Source: Hoeflea sp. IMCC20628 (GTDB lineage: Bacteria; Pseudomonadota; Alphaproteobacteria; Rhizobiales; Rhizobiaceae). From it: DNA of 64,000 nucleotides. The notes under the pieces are model-generated. The model had not been told where the DNA came from. It searched no databases and saw only the letters and a program-made list of their open reading frames with translations. Below, piece after piece: positions 1 to 8,363 of this stretch. How positions within the stretch are numbered: position 1 is the stretch's first letter; the number at the start of each line of letters is the position of its first letter. The translations under genes were made by a program, and so were the position numbers. The DNA lies in assembly GCF_001011155.1 (NCBI RefSeq), contig NZ_CP011479.1, positions 2,250,501-2,314,500 of the forward strand, in the 5' to 3' direction.

Positions 1-1
1 G

Positions 2-232
2 CAGATAGATCCGCTGCCCGGGTTCATTGCCGAATGCGAGGCGAGTTGCGTCGGTGAAAACGATGCGGAATTCTGTACCCGGTTTTGTGTGTGCGTGACG
101 GACGAGTTGCTCTCCAGAGGGATGTTCAACGCATTCATGGCAGGTGAAATCACGCCGGAATCAGACGACCGCATTCCAGCCATCGCGGATCAATGCACGG
201 TATCGTCGGGCCAGGTGGTAACGCCGGACTAG
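2..232 (+). CDS. C-terminal part of an unknown Cys-rich protein
   Basis: The reading frame is open from the window edge to a TAG at 230-232, so only the last 76 residues are visible and the start lies upstream. The fragment carries five cysteines within about 25 residues (ECEASC, then FCTRFCVC), an acidic stretch and one further Cys near the end. Such spacing could bind metal or form disulfides, but no family is recognised. It lies 48 bases before the methyltransferase gene on the same strand and could share its transcript. It is supported mainly by the open frame and the Cys pattern; function is unknown. Confidence 0.5.
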   Translation, partial: QIDPLPGFIAECEASCVGENDAEFCTRFCVCVTDELLSRGMFNAFMAGEITPESDDRIPAIADQCTVSSGQVVTPD

Positions 233-280
233 AAAATAGGAAACGGGCAACAGCCCGCATAAAGCAAAGGACGCGATCTC

Positions 281-745
281 ATGAACGCCTACCGGGCGAG
301 ACCCAATTTCATTCCCTGGCCGCCGCTGCTGCTTGTCGGACTGACCTTGACCGCCATCCTGTTGAACATGATTTCGCCGCTCGCCCTGGAATTCACCGGC
401 GTGAGACCAGCAGGAATCGCGCTGATCGGGCTGGCGCTGAGCATCGACCTGTGGGCGATGAGCACGCTGCATCAAAGCCACACCACCATCTTGCCCAACC
501 GCCGATCGAGCCATCTGGTCACCCAGGGCCCATTCCGCTTCAGCCGCAACCCGATCTATGTCGCCAACCTTGTGCTGCTTGTCGGCATGGGCTGTGTGTC
601 GATGAACGGCTGGTTTGCCTTGCTGGCGCCAGTGGACGCGCTGCTGACGCATTTCCTCGCGGTCAGGCGGGAAGAAAACCATCTGCTTGCCAATTTCGGA
701 TTTCAGTACGAAACCTATTGCCGCAAGGTCCGCCGCTGGGTTTGA
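281..745 (+). CDS. Isoprenylcysteine carboxyl methyltransferase (ICMT/PEMT)-like membrane protein
   Basis: A 154-residue integral membrane protein. Hydrophobic segments lie around residues 13-35, 44-60 and 100-125. The family signature appears in order: GPFRFSRNPIY around residues 89-99, then an EE pair and a closing aromatic/basic stretch (F..QYETYCRKVRRW) at the C-terminus. Family knowledge: such bacterial proteins are SAM-dependent methyltransferases of the ICMT/phospholipid N-methyltransferase fold acting at the inner membrane; most have no known substrate. The start is an ATG preceded by AAGGA at a good distance. The substrate cannot be deduced from the neighbours. Confidence 0.8.
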   Translation: MNAYRARPNFIPWPPLLLVGLTLTAILLNMISPLALEFTGVRPAGIALIGLALSIDLWAMSTLHQSHTTILPNRRSSHLVTQGPFRFSRNPIYVANLVLLVGMGCVSMNGWFALLAPVDALLTHFLAVRREENHLLANFGFQYETYCRKVRRWV

Positions 746-760
746 CGGGCAATGCTCCTA

Positions 761-1777
761 TCACAAGGGGCGCTCACCGGCAGTTGTCTTGCGATATCTG
801 TTAGGCGAGACATCAAACTGTTTACAAAACTCGCGATGGAAATGCGATGCGTCTGAAAAGCCCGCGTCCAGTGCAATCTGAGTGACAGTATCGGTGGTAT
901 GGATGAGCCTCCAGGCACCGTAACGCAGTCGAACAAAACGATAATAACGTGAGGGAGGTTGGCCGAGGCTAGCCTGGAACCGCCTGGCAAGCTGTCGTTC
1001 GCTCATGCCGGATTGCTGCGCGAGTTCGGCCATGGAGATCGGCACATTCAAAGTCTGCTCCATGATATTGATGCAACGCCGGACCACCGCATCCAGAATG
1101 TTTTGCGTGTCAGTGACGAATTGCGGCTGCGGGAAAGACGCGTCGCGCTGGCGATTCAAAATCATGTGTCGCAGGCTTTGCTGAGCAAGTTCGGCTCCGC
1201 AATGGCGTGAAACAAGATACAGAGCCAAATCTGATGCTCCAGTTGAGCCTGCGCAGGAAATCCGGTTTCCGGCATCCAGGAATATGCGATCCGATACGGT
1301 TCTTATTCCCGGAAACTGGTCACGAAACTCCTCATGCACGTTCCAATGCACGCAGGCTGTCCGGCCTTCCATCAAGCCGGCACGTGCAATGTTGAAGGTG
1401 CCGGTACACAGGCCGATCAGCGTGGTTCCGGCGGCGTCTGCAGCCTGCAGATAGGCATCAAGCCATTGAGGCTGCTGACGTAGTCGGTAATCGTTGCCGC
1501 CGGCTACGGCAATATAGTCAACCGTGGAGGGATCAGGCAGCACCTGATCCGGCGTAACCGCCAAACCGCAACTGGCGCGAACCGCGTCATGCCCAACGAT
1601 AGACCAGCCGCATTCAATCTGCCGGCTGCGTCCGCCGGCATCCGCTGCCAACCGCAGGGCGTCCACAAAACCCGAAAAGGCATTCAAGGTGAAGTTGTTG
1701 AGCGGGAGAAGCGCAACCCGAAACTTCTGCCGGTCACCGCCCCTGGCTTTCCCGTTATGTGCCGCCGTTCTCTCCAT
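761..1777 (-). CDS. GlxA-type AraC-family regulator with DJ-1/PfpI domain
   Basis: A 338-residue protein with a class I glutamine-amidotransferase-like (DJ-1/PfpI) domain at about residues 18-195, including the nucleophile-elbow-like GLCTGTF. A C-terminal AraC helix-turn-helix pair follows at about 235-330 (MAELAQQSGMSERQLARRF, then IALDAGFSDASHFHREFCKQF). Family knowledge: GATase1-AraC regulators such as GbdR, CdhR and ArgR sense quaternary amines or amino acids and activate catabolic operons. It is divergent from the TRAP transporter and racemase-family genes with about 110 bases between, so it is the likely activator of that operon (inference). Confidence 0.87.
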   Translation of the reverse strand: MERTAAHNGKARGGDRQKFRVALLPLNNFTLNAFSGFVDALRLAADAGGRSRQIECGWSIVGHDAVRASCGLAVTPDQVLPDPSTVDYIAVAGGNDYRLRQQPQWLDAYLQAADAAGTTLIGLCTGTFNIARAGLMEGRTACVHWNVHEEFRDQFPGIRTVSDRIFLDAGNRISCAGSTGASDLALYLVSRHCGAELAQQSLRHMILNRQRDASFPQPQFVTDTQNILDAVVRRCINIMEQTLNVPISMAELAQQSGMSERQLARRFQASLGQPPSRYYRFVRLRYGAWRLIHTTDTVTQIALDAGFSDASHFHREFCKQFDVSPNRYRKTTAGERPL

Positions 1778-1886
1778 CTTTCACCACGGTCCGATTTTGA
1801 TATGTCTGAAAAATACAATTTTGCGACTGTTTTATCCTATTTCTATCAGCCGACCCTGTCTACCTTTGTGAATGGGAACAACAAAA

Positions 1887-2888
1887 ATGGGATACCGAAA
1901 AATGACTATACGCGCATTTTCCTTTGCCACTCTGGTCGCTGGATCCATAGCAATTGGCTTTCCGGCTGTCGCTCAAGAGCATTCGTTCAAGGTCAGCATT
2001 CCTGGAAATGAAGAATCGATTGCCTATCAATCGGTAGAGCGTTTCCGTGAAGTCCTCGCCAAACAGACCGACGCCAGTGTCGACGTTCAGATATTTGCTA
2101 ACAGCGCACTTGGTGATCAGGAGAGTTCTCTGGAAGCTATGCAGACCGGCTTGCTGGACATGGCTACCGTGGAAACACCCATTACGAACATCCTGCCTGA
2201 GCTGGGGGCCACTGCGCTTCCCTATATCTTTTCGGGTCGTGACCATGTGAAGGCCGCAGTCGACGGCGATGCCGGCAAGAAGATTGAAGAGATGCTGCTG
2301 GCCAAGGGTCTGCGCGTTGTTGCATTTCTCGAAGGCGGATTTCGCCAGATCACCAATGGCGTACGCCCGATTGTTACCCCGGACGACCTGAAGGGCGTCA
2401 AGATGCGCACGCCCGGCAGTGCGTTGCGGATCAAGATATTCAACCATTACGGCGCAAACGCCTCGCCCTTGCCGTTCAGTGAATTGTACTCGGCGCTGCA
2501 AACCGGCGTTTTCGATGGCCAGGAAAATCCGGTGATCTGGGTGAAGTCCCAGCGTTTCTATGAAGTGCAGGACTATCTGTCCCTGACCAACCATCTTTAC
2601 ACCATCACCTATCTGCTGATCAGCGAAGACAAGTTCCAGGCCTTGTCTGCCGAACAACAAGAAGCGGTGATGCAGGCAGGCGATGCGGCTGAAGCATACT
2701 CGGTCGAGTTGGGCACCAAGGCCGATGACGAGATTGTCACCTTCCTCAAGGACAAGGGCATGAATGTGAACGAGGCTGACATCCCGGCCTTCACCCAGGC
2801 CTCGACGGCGATCTGGACCGAATGGGCGTCAGAGCAACCTGCGGACGCACAAGAACTGATTGATCTTATCGCCGCTGCACGGCCTTAA
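1887..2888 (+). CDS. TRAP transporter substrate-binding protein, DctP family
   Basis: A periplasmic solute receptor of about 333 residues. The N-terminal hydrophobic stretch ending in PAVAQ is a Sec signal peptide. The body has the DctP pattern, with SVERFREVL early, GVKMRTPGSALR in the middle, and FDGQENPVIWVKSQRFYEVQDYLSLTNH in the region that contacts the ligand. Three in-frame ATGs exist (1872, 1887, 1902); 1887 has a GGGA at useful spacing, but 1902 would also give a good signal peptide. It forms one transcription unit with dctQ- and dctM-like genes and the racemase homologue. The ligand is probably a proline-like or other carboxylated compound (inference from context). Confidence 0.9.
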   Translation: MGYRKMTIRAFSFATLVAGSIAIGFPAVAQEHSFKVSIPGNEESIAYQSVERFREVLAKQTDASVDVQIFANSALGDQESSLEAMQTGLLDMATVETPITNILPELGATALPYIFSGRDHVKAAVDGDAGKKIEEMLLAKGLRVVAFLEGGFRQITNGVRPIVTPDDLKGVKMRTPGSALRIKIFNHYGANASPLPFSELYSALQTGVFDGQENPVIWVKSQRFYEVQDYLSLTNHLYTITYLLISEDKFQALSAEQQEAVMQAGDAAEAYSVELGTKADDEIVTFLKDKGMNVNEADIPAFTQASTAIWTEWASEQPADAQELIDLIAAARP

Positions 2889-2906
2889 GAAACAGGAGGA
2901 AGCGCC

Positions 2907-3410
2907 GTGATCATCAACAAGATACTTGAAGCCATGATCGCGGCGCTCCTTGTCGCCGCGGTCGGGGTTGCCTTCGTCGCGGTGATCTACCGCTATGTCC
3001 TTGACTCCGCCTTGAGCTGGAGCTTCGAAGTCTCACTGGCTCTGCTGACCTACATCACCTTCCTGGGGGGCTATCTGGCGCTGCGCCGGAACGCCCATCT
3101 GAAAGTCGATCTGCTGGTCCGTCGCCTGCCCTTCTGGGCACGCGGAGTGTTGTTTTTGTTCAATCAAGCCGTGATCGCAACAATTGGCTGGATCATGGCG
3201 TGGCATGGGGGACGGCAGGTGCTTCGTTTTGCGGACCAGACGACCAACGTGCTGGAGATATCCACGGCCTGGTATTACATCGCCATCCCGATCGCGGGTG
3301 GATTGATCTGCCTTGACGCCCTCTGGAACGCCGTGCGCGGCCTGCTGCGCCTGACGCGCGGGCAAGAACCGGTCGACTCCGCGCCCGACGCTCTGTCAGC
3401 AGAAATTTGA
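2907..3410 (+). CDS. TRAP transporter small permease, DctQ family
   Basis: A 167-residue protein with four predicted membrane helices (around residues 8-30, 45-62, 82-102 and 121-145). It carries the DctQ-typical pattern RYVLDSALSWSFEVS, followed by LGGYLALRRNAHLKVD. It starts at GTG with a strong AGGAGGAAG ribosome-binding site, 18 bases after the receptor gene. It pairs with the large permease encoded 9 bases downstream to form the sodium-driven TRAP channel in the inner membrane. Confidence 0.9.
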   Translation: MIINKILEAMIAALLVAAVGVAFVAVIYRYVLDSALSWSFEVSLALLTYITFLGGYLALRRNAHLKVDLLVRRLPFWARGVLFLFNQAVIATIGWIMAWHGGRQVLRFADQTTNVLEISTAWYYIAIPIAGGLICLDALWNAVRGLLRLTRGQEPVDSAPDALSAEI

Positions 3411-3419
3411 GGCGCGGCC

Positions 3420-4700
3420 ATGACCCTACTCCTGACACTCTGTGTTCTTCTCGGCCTCATCGGACTTGGCGTTCCGATTGCCTTCGCTCTCGTGTCGATT
3501 GCCATTGGCATCTTCTGGCTAGCTGATGTTGACCAGCTGATCGTGGCGCAAAGGCTCTATCGCGGCGTTCAGAGTTTCCCGCTTCTGGCTGTGCCGCTGT
3601 TTATCCTGGCCGGGCAAATCATGACCCGCAGTGGAATTTCCGGCCATCTGGTTGAATTTGCGAAAACGCTTGTCGGCCAGATGCGCGGGGGCCTGGCTGC
3701 CGTCAATGTTGTCACCTCCATGTTTTTTGCCGGCATGAGCGGCACCTCGATGTCGGATACCGCTGCTGTTGGCGGCATGCTGATCGATCCGATGGTCAAG
3801 CGCGGATACAGCCGCGCCTTTACCGGCGCGGTCACCGCTGCCTCGTCCACGATCGGCATTATCATCCCTCCGAGCGTTCCAATGGTAATCCTTGGTGCCT
3901 ATCTTGGCATCTCAACCGGTGCGCTGTTTGCTGCAGGTCTGATCTCAGGCGTTTTGCTTGGGTTGTCACTGATCCTGGTGGCGTGGCTGATTTCAATCCG
4001 TGAAGGCTACCCGGTCGAAGCACCATTTTCCGCAAAGCGCGCCGTTGTTGCCTTTGCCCACGCCCTGCCTGCCCTGTTGATGCCGGCGATTATTCTTGGC
4101 GGCATTCTCGGCGGCGTGTTTACAGCTACCGAAGCATCCGCCGTGGCGGTGGTCTACGGCACGGCGGTCGGTGTCTTTTACTACAGGACCCTGACGCCGA
4201 GAATGCTTTACCAGACCCTTTGCGAAGCAGCGGTCCTCAGCGGCGCGGTCATGCTGGTCACCGCGGCTGCACATGTAATGGGTTACGCCTTTACCTATGA
4301 ACAACTGGCACAGAGCATCCTCAGCCCGCTGGCGGAAATGGATCTTTCGCCTGTGATGTTCCTGATCCTGCTCAGCGCCGTCATGATTGTAGCTGGAACG
4401 TTCCTGGACGGGATCGCGATGATCTTCATCATCGTTCCGCTGTTCTTCCCAGCCATCAATCTCCTGGGAATAGACCCTGTCCATTTTGGCATGGTCGTTG
4501 TGCTTTGCTGGGGTATTGGCCAACAGACACCCCCTGTCGGTGCGGCACTGTTCATCACCAGCGTTATCGCCAAGGTGGACATGCTGTCGCTGACGCGCGC
4601 CAACCTCCCCTTCATTGCCGTGATGGTGCTTGTTCTGCTGGCAGTCATCCTGTTTCCCGACGCGCTCGTCCTCTGGCTGCCGCGCGCATTGGGCCTCTGA
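3420..4700 (+). CDS. TRAP transporter large permease, DctM family
   Basis: A 426-residue polytopic protein of normal DctM length with about 12 hydrophobic segments. Family motifs include PLFILAGQIMTRSGIS near residue 60, MFFAGMSGTSMSDTAAVGG near 100, the ASSTIGIIIPPSVPM segment near 140, and the second-half motif GTFLDGIAMIFIIVPLFFP. It is the transport channel subunit, coupling substrate import to the sodium gradient. It follows dctQ directly and precedes the racemase homologue by 30 bases, so all four genes are probably co-transcribed. Confidence 0.92.
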   Translation: MTLLLTLCVLLGLIGLGVPIAFALVSIAIGIFWLADVDQLIVAQRLYRGVQSFPLLAVPLFILAGQIMTRSGISGHLVEFAKTLVGQMRGGLAAVNVVTSMFFAGMSGTSMSDTAAVGGMLIDPMVKRGYSRAFTGAVTAASSTIGIIIPPSVPMVILGAYLGISTGALFAAGLISGVLLGLSLILVAWLISIREGYPVEAPFSAKRAVVAFAHALPALLMPAIILGGILGGVFTATEASAVAVVYGTAVGVFYYRTLTPRMLYQTLCEAAVLSGAVMLVTAAAHVMGYAFTYEQLAQSILSPLAEMDLSPVMFLILLSAVMIVAGTFLDGIAMIFIIVPLFFPAINLLGIDPVHFGMVVVLCWGIGQQTPPVGAALFITSVIAKVDMLSLTRANLPFIAVMVLVLLAVILFPDALVLWLPRALGL

Positions 4701-4730
4701 AACTGAAACTAATGAAAGAAGATACCGTCC

Positions 4731-5747
4731 ATGATGACCCCCAACCGTTTCATCGATGTCATTTACACCCATACCGATGGTGAAGAGACATGCATAATCC
4801 CGGGCGCCATTCCTTATCCTTACGGTCTCAGCATCGTTGAGAAACGGGATTTCATACGTCAGAATTACGACACGGTTCGCACAGGATTGCTCAGAGAACC
4901 AAGAGGCCATCATGACATGGTGGGTGTGTTCGTGACGCCTCCCTCAAGTGCAGACTTTGATGCCGGCATGCTGTGGTGCGACGGTGACGACTTCATGGAA
5001 ATGTGCGGTCATGGCACAATCGCGCTTTCCATGGCGATGGTTTCGCATGGCATGGTTCATGACGACGGCGGAGATGTGGTCAAGATCCGTTTTGAAACAC
5101 CGGCAGGTCCGGTGACGTCGGAAGTGGGGCGTGAAAACGGGCAGATCGCCTGGACCCGCTTCCAGAATGTACCTGCATTCGTGCTGGCGCAAGACGTGCC
5201 AATCGACCTGCCGGGGGTTGAAGGCGTTGTGGCAGACATCGCATTTGGAGGAAACTTCTTTGCGGTGGTGAAATGGCCCTATGCGGACAAGCCTATCGGG
5301 CCCGACAATGGCCGGATGCTCTCTGATCTGGGCGTCATGGTGAAGGATCAGATCAATGCGAAAATGGACGTGCAACACCCCACGAAACCACACATTCGCG
5401 GATTGAACTTCACGACATTCTGGCAAGAACCGGACCATGCCGATAGCCTCTACCGCAACGTGCACGTCTTCAGCGATGGCAAGCTGGACCGTTCGCCGGG
5501 TGGCACAGGAACATCAATGATGATGGCGACCTTCGAGGCGCGCGGGAAGATCGGATTGGGTCAGAAGATATTTTCCGAGGGACTGCTTGGCATCGGCCGC
5601 TTCGAGGGCGAGCTGATTGGTGAAACAATGCTCGGCAGCCAGCGGGCAGTTATTCCGACAGTCAAGGGAACTGCCAAGGTGACCGGCTACGCAAAATGGT
5701 TGCTGGACGACACCGACCCCATCGGTCGCGGATTTGTGGTGAGATAA
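4731..5747 (+). CDS. Proline racemase-family protein with Cys/Gly active-site pair
   Basis: A 338-residue member of the family that includes proline racemase, 4-hydroxyproline 2-epimerase and trans-3-hydroxy-L-proline dehydratase. The first catalytic motif is intact (MCGHGT, Cys92). The second motif reads DRSPGGTGT, so position 257 is glycine. Family knowledge: this position is Cys in racemases and epimerases and Thr in the 3-hydroxyproline dehydratase. The codons around 5491-5515 (cgt tcg ccg ggt ggc) show no frameshift. With only one obvious acid/base residue the enzyme may be a dehydratase or isomerase rather than a racemase (inference). It is the last gene of the TRAP unit, so its substrate is probably what that transporter imports. 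Confidence 0.85.
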   Translation: MMTPNRFIDVIYTHTDGEETCIIPGAIPYPYGLSIVEKRDFIRQNYDTVRTGLLREPRGHHDMVGVFVTPPSSADFDAGMLWCDGDDFMEMCGHGTIALSMAMVSHGMVHDDGGDVVKIRFETPAGPVTSEVGRENGQIAWTRFQNVPAFVLAQDVPIDLPGVEGVVADIAFGGNFFAVVKWPYADKPIGPDNGRMLSDLGVMVKDQINAKMDVQHPTKPHIRGLNFTTFWQEPDHADSLYRNVHVFSDGKLDRSPGGTGTSMMMATFEARGKIGLGQKIFSEGLLGIGRFEGELIGETMLGSQRAVIPTVKGTAKVTGYAKWLLDDTDPIGRGFVVR

Positions 5748-5779
5748 CCAGCAACCCGAGAAGCAGTCTCAAAGCAGCA

Positions 5780-5805
5780 GCAAGCGGGGTCTATCGCCCG
5801 CTTGC
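5780..5805. terminator. Candidate hairpin after the racemase-family gene
   Basis: Inverted repeat GCAAGCGGG (5780-5788) and CCCGCTTGC (5797-5805) with an 8-base loop, 33 bases after the stop codon of the racemase homologue. There is no clear T-run, so it is a weak intrinsic-terminator candidate. Confidence 0.4.
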
Positions 5806-5830
5806 GAGAGGCTAACGTACATCGCCATTA

Positions 5831-5868
5831 CATGTCGCGTTCAAAAGAAACAATTTGAGCGCGACATG
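5831..5868. repeat. Long inverted repeat between convergent genes
   Basis: The 15-base arm CATGTCGCGTTCAAA (5831-5845) pairs with TTTGAGCGCGACATG (5854-5868) with a single mismatch that can form a wobble; the loop is 8 bases. It lies between the convergent racemase-family and MerR genes. It may act as a bidirectional transcription barrier, or be a fragment of the extragenic palindromes common in rhizobial genomes (GCGCGACATG cores). No second copy was seen in this window. Confidence 0.6.
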
Positions 5869-5899
5869 CATGAAGTTAGCAAAGCCGAATGCGGCGGGA

Positions 5900-6286
5900 T
5901 CAGGTGTTGACGCCGATTTCGGCGAGGCGCGTCAGGCAGGATTCCTCGATATTGTCGAGTTCCAGCAGGGTTTCCTCGATGTCCTTGCGCTTCTGGCGCA
6001 AATCCTCACGTTTTTCCTCGATCTTGCGCATCAGAAGCCGCAATTGGCCGGCCTCTCCGGGCGGGTCCTTGTAGACCTGAATGATCTCGCGGATTTCAGC
6101 GATAGTGAAACCGATGCGCCGCCCCCGCAGGATCTCCTGGATCAAGCGGCGGTCAGTCGAGCGAAACAGCCGGGTTCTGCCGCGGCGCTCAGGCTGGACC
6201 AGACCCTCGTCCTCATAATACCGCAAAGTCCGGGTCGAAATGCCGAACTCGCGGGTCAATTCGGTGATGGTATAGTACTTATCCAA
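5900..6286 (-). CDS. MerR-family transcriptional regulator
   Basis: A 128-residue regulator. The N-terminal winged helix-turn-helix is clear (YTITELTREFGISTRTLRYYEDEGLV, residues 5-30, then GRTRLFRSTDRR). A dimerisation coiled coil follows at about residues 80-115, rich in Lys, Arg and Glu. There is no conserved Cys cluster for metal sensing; only one Cys lies near the C-terminus. It resembles the LiuR-like branch found near branched-chain amino acid catabolism in proteobacteria, but no such genes are present here. It lies downstream of mgtE on the same strand, with its own likely operator upstream. Confidence 0.85.
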   Translation of the reverse strand: MDKYYTITELTREFGISTRTLRYYEDEGLVQPERRGRTRLFRSTDRRLIQEILRGRRIGFTIAEIREIIQVYKDPPGEAGQLRLLMRKIEEKREDLRQKRKDIEETLLELDNIEESCLTRLAEIGVNT

Positions 6287-6317
6287 TGTGGATCATTCCT
6301 GAAAATCGCCATGAGTA

Positions 6318-6334
6318 TTACGCTTACGTATAAG
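6318..6334. promoter_or_regulatory. Candidate MerR-type operator
   Basis: TTACGCTTACGTATAAG lies 32 bases upstream of the merR-family start. It contains the tandem TTACG-C-TTACG and a TACGTA palindromic core. MerR proteins usually bind imperfect dyads in their own promoters, so autoregulation is plausible. Assignment is by position and symmetry only. Confidence 0.35.
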
Positions 6335-6372
6335 TCAATATTTGCGCCATGACCACCATGCAGGCCGAGAAA

Positions 6373-7815
6373 TCAGGTCATCGACAACCACCAGCCGGCC
6401 AATCCGAGGAACGCGAAAAAACCGACAACGTCGGTGACGGTGGTGACGAACACTGCCGAGGCGATCGCCGGGTCGGCGCCGACCTTGTCCAGCAGCAGCG
6501 GCAACAGGATGCCGGCAAGCGCTGCGGCCAGCATGTTGACCACCATGGCGGCAGCGATGATGCCGCCTAGTCCGGGGCTTGCAAACCAGCCGCCGGCGAC
6601 GACGCCGATGATCACCGCAAACAGGATGCCGTTGATGAGACCGACAGCGGCCTCGCGCCGGATGATGCGGCCGGCATTGTAGATATCGAGATCCCTCGTC
6701 GCCAGCGCGCGCACGGTCACCGTCATGGTCTGGGTGCCGGCATTGCCGCCCATGGAGGCGACGATCGGCATCAGCACGGCGAGCGCCACCATCTGCTCGA
6801 TGGTGGCGTCAAACAGGCTGATGACGCCGGAGGCAAGGATGGCGGTGCCGAGATTGATCAGCAGCCAGCTGAACCGCGAGCGCACCGTCGACAGGATGCT
6901 ATCGGAGAGTTCTTCGTCACCGACACCGCCGAGGCGCTTGATGTCTTCATCGGCCTCCTGATGGATCACGTCGACCACGTCATCGATGGTCAGCACACCA
7001 ACAAGCCGCTCGTTTTCATCGACCACGGCTGCAGACAGAAGGTCATACTGCTCAAACAGTTGCGCTGCTTCTTCCTGATCCATTTCGGCATCAATGCGAT
7101 AGCGTGATTCCTCCATCACGTCCTCGATGCGGACCTGGCGCTTGGTGCGCAGTATCCGGTCGAGATCGACGGAGCCGAGCAGCTTGAAGGTCGGATCGAT
7201 GACAAAAATCTGGCTGAAACTTTCCGGCAGATCTTCCTCGTCGCGCATGTAGTCAATGGTCTGGCCGACCGTCCAGAACGGCGGCACGGCCACGAACTCG
7301 GTCTGCATGCGGCGGCCGGCAGTATCTTCAGGGTAATCCAGCGAGCGGCGCAGACGCACCCGTTCGGTGAACGGCAGTGCCGCCAGAATTTCCTTCTGGT
7401 CTTCCTCGTCGAGGTCTTCGAGAATATAAACCGCGTCATCGGAATCGAGCTCGCCCAGCGCTTCGGCAATCCGGGCATTGGGCAGCGCTTCGATGATCTG
7501 CAGCCGGATGGCTTCGTCGACCTCGGTCAGCGAGGCGAAATCGAAATCATTTCCGAGCAGCGCAACCAGTGCGTGGCGTTGCTGGACATTGATCGATTCC
7601 AGCAGGTCACCGAGTTCGGACTCATGCAGGCGCATCACATGTTCGCGCAGGAACAGGATGTCGCGGTCGGCGATCGCCGCGCCGATGGCGGTCAGATAAT
7701 CCTGCCGGATCGAGCCGTCCTCGCCGTAAATTTCGTCATGCTCCATCACATCCGGCGTCGCGGGTGACGCAGGAGGCGGTGTGATGTTTTCGTCGCGGTC
7801 AGCGGGGTCGGTCAT
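6373..7815 (-). CDS. mgtE: Magnesium transporter MgtE
   Basis: A 480-residue protein with the full MgtE architecture. An N-terminal superhelical domain (about residues 45-150, with LGELDSDDAVYILEDL) precedes two CBS domains (about 160-285), a plug helix and a C-terminal five-helix pore (about 310-478). The pore has the conserved PIVASMGGNAGTQT segment followed by TVRALATRDL. It is a Mg2+-gated magnesium channel of the inner membrane, with the acidic cytosolic domains sensing intracellular Mg2+. The gene is complete. Nothing in the flanks indicates special regulation. Confidence 0.95.
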   Translation of the reverse strand: MTDPADRDENITPPPASPATPDVMEHDEIYGEDGSIRQDYLTAIGAAIADRDILFLREHVMRLHESELGDLLESINVQQRHALVALLGNDFDFASLTEVDEAIRLQIIEALPNARIAEALGELDSDDAVYILEDLDEEDQKEILAALPFTERVRLRRSLDYPEDTAGRRMQTEFVAVPPFWTVGQTIDYMRDEEDLPESFSQIFVIDPTFKLLGSVDLDRILRTKRQVRIEDVMEESRYRIDAEMDQEEAAQLFEQYDLLSAAVVDENERLVGVLTIDDVVDVIHQEADEDIKRLGGVGDEELSDSILSTVRSRFSWLLINLGTAILASGVISLFDATIEQMVALAVLMPIVASMGGNAGTQTMTVTVRALATRDLDIYNAGRIIRREAAVGLINGILFAVIIGVVAGGWFASPGLGGIIAAAMVVNMLAAALAGILLPLLLDKVGADPAIASAVFVTTVTDVVGFFAFLGLAGWWLSMT

Positions 7816-8363
7816 GGGCCATGGCTCGCGGGCGGATCGTGTCAGCCGCTTGCGGCCAACAGGTTACAGGGGTGGAAGGCGTCACGCATCATAAGGGCTC
7901 AGGCAGATGCACACCAACCGTCGTTGGGGCATATTCGCACAGGAATGTCTGTTTAATTCAACCCTGCACAGAAGGACAGACGTATTTGACGTGTTGAGAT
8001 GCTTCCGGCTTGAAAGCGCCCGTCGGTCAAAATGTCGAGGATGCCCGATACCGATGCAGGCAGGCCCACTCATGGGGAACCGTACCGTTCAGGGGCCACG
8101 GTCCGGATCAGATATCAGGGAGTTGAAGCGCTGCGAGAACGAACGCGAAAGCGGCCTTTTTTGCGTCTGCTGCGCGGCACTGTGACCAAATCGCAACTGA
8201 ACCCAAATATATTCAAACATTCTGATCTATATGATGGAACCATGATCGGCATCGCTTGAACGGCAACAATGACTGCTTTAGTCAATTGAACAAGAGGTTC
8301 GCTTGGGGGTTGATTCCAGGCATTGGTGACATGGGGAATTTATTCCCTACTGAGGAGTCCAAG
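7816..8363. other. Intergenic region without a convincing gene
   Basis: About 550 bases between mgtE and the autotransporter gene. Short open frames occur (for example 7907-8185), but they lack recognisable motifs and good ribosome-binding sites. The 3' end holds the autotransporter translation signals (GAGGAG at 8352-8357) and, just before them, the inverted repeat GGGAAT-TT-ATTCCC at 8334-8347. No RNA gene was recognised. Confidence 0.6.

Noticed and set aside
7907-8185. 92-codon frame upstream of the autotransporter
   Set aside because: No domain, no ribosome-binding site and no coding-like composition; likely a chance frame.
8256-8363. N-terminal extension of the autotransporter
   Set aside because: The extra 36 residues precede a complete signal peptide with its own GAGGAG site, so they are probably untranslated.
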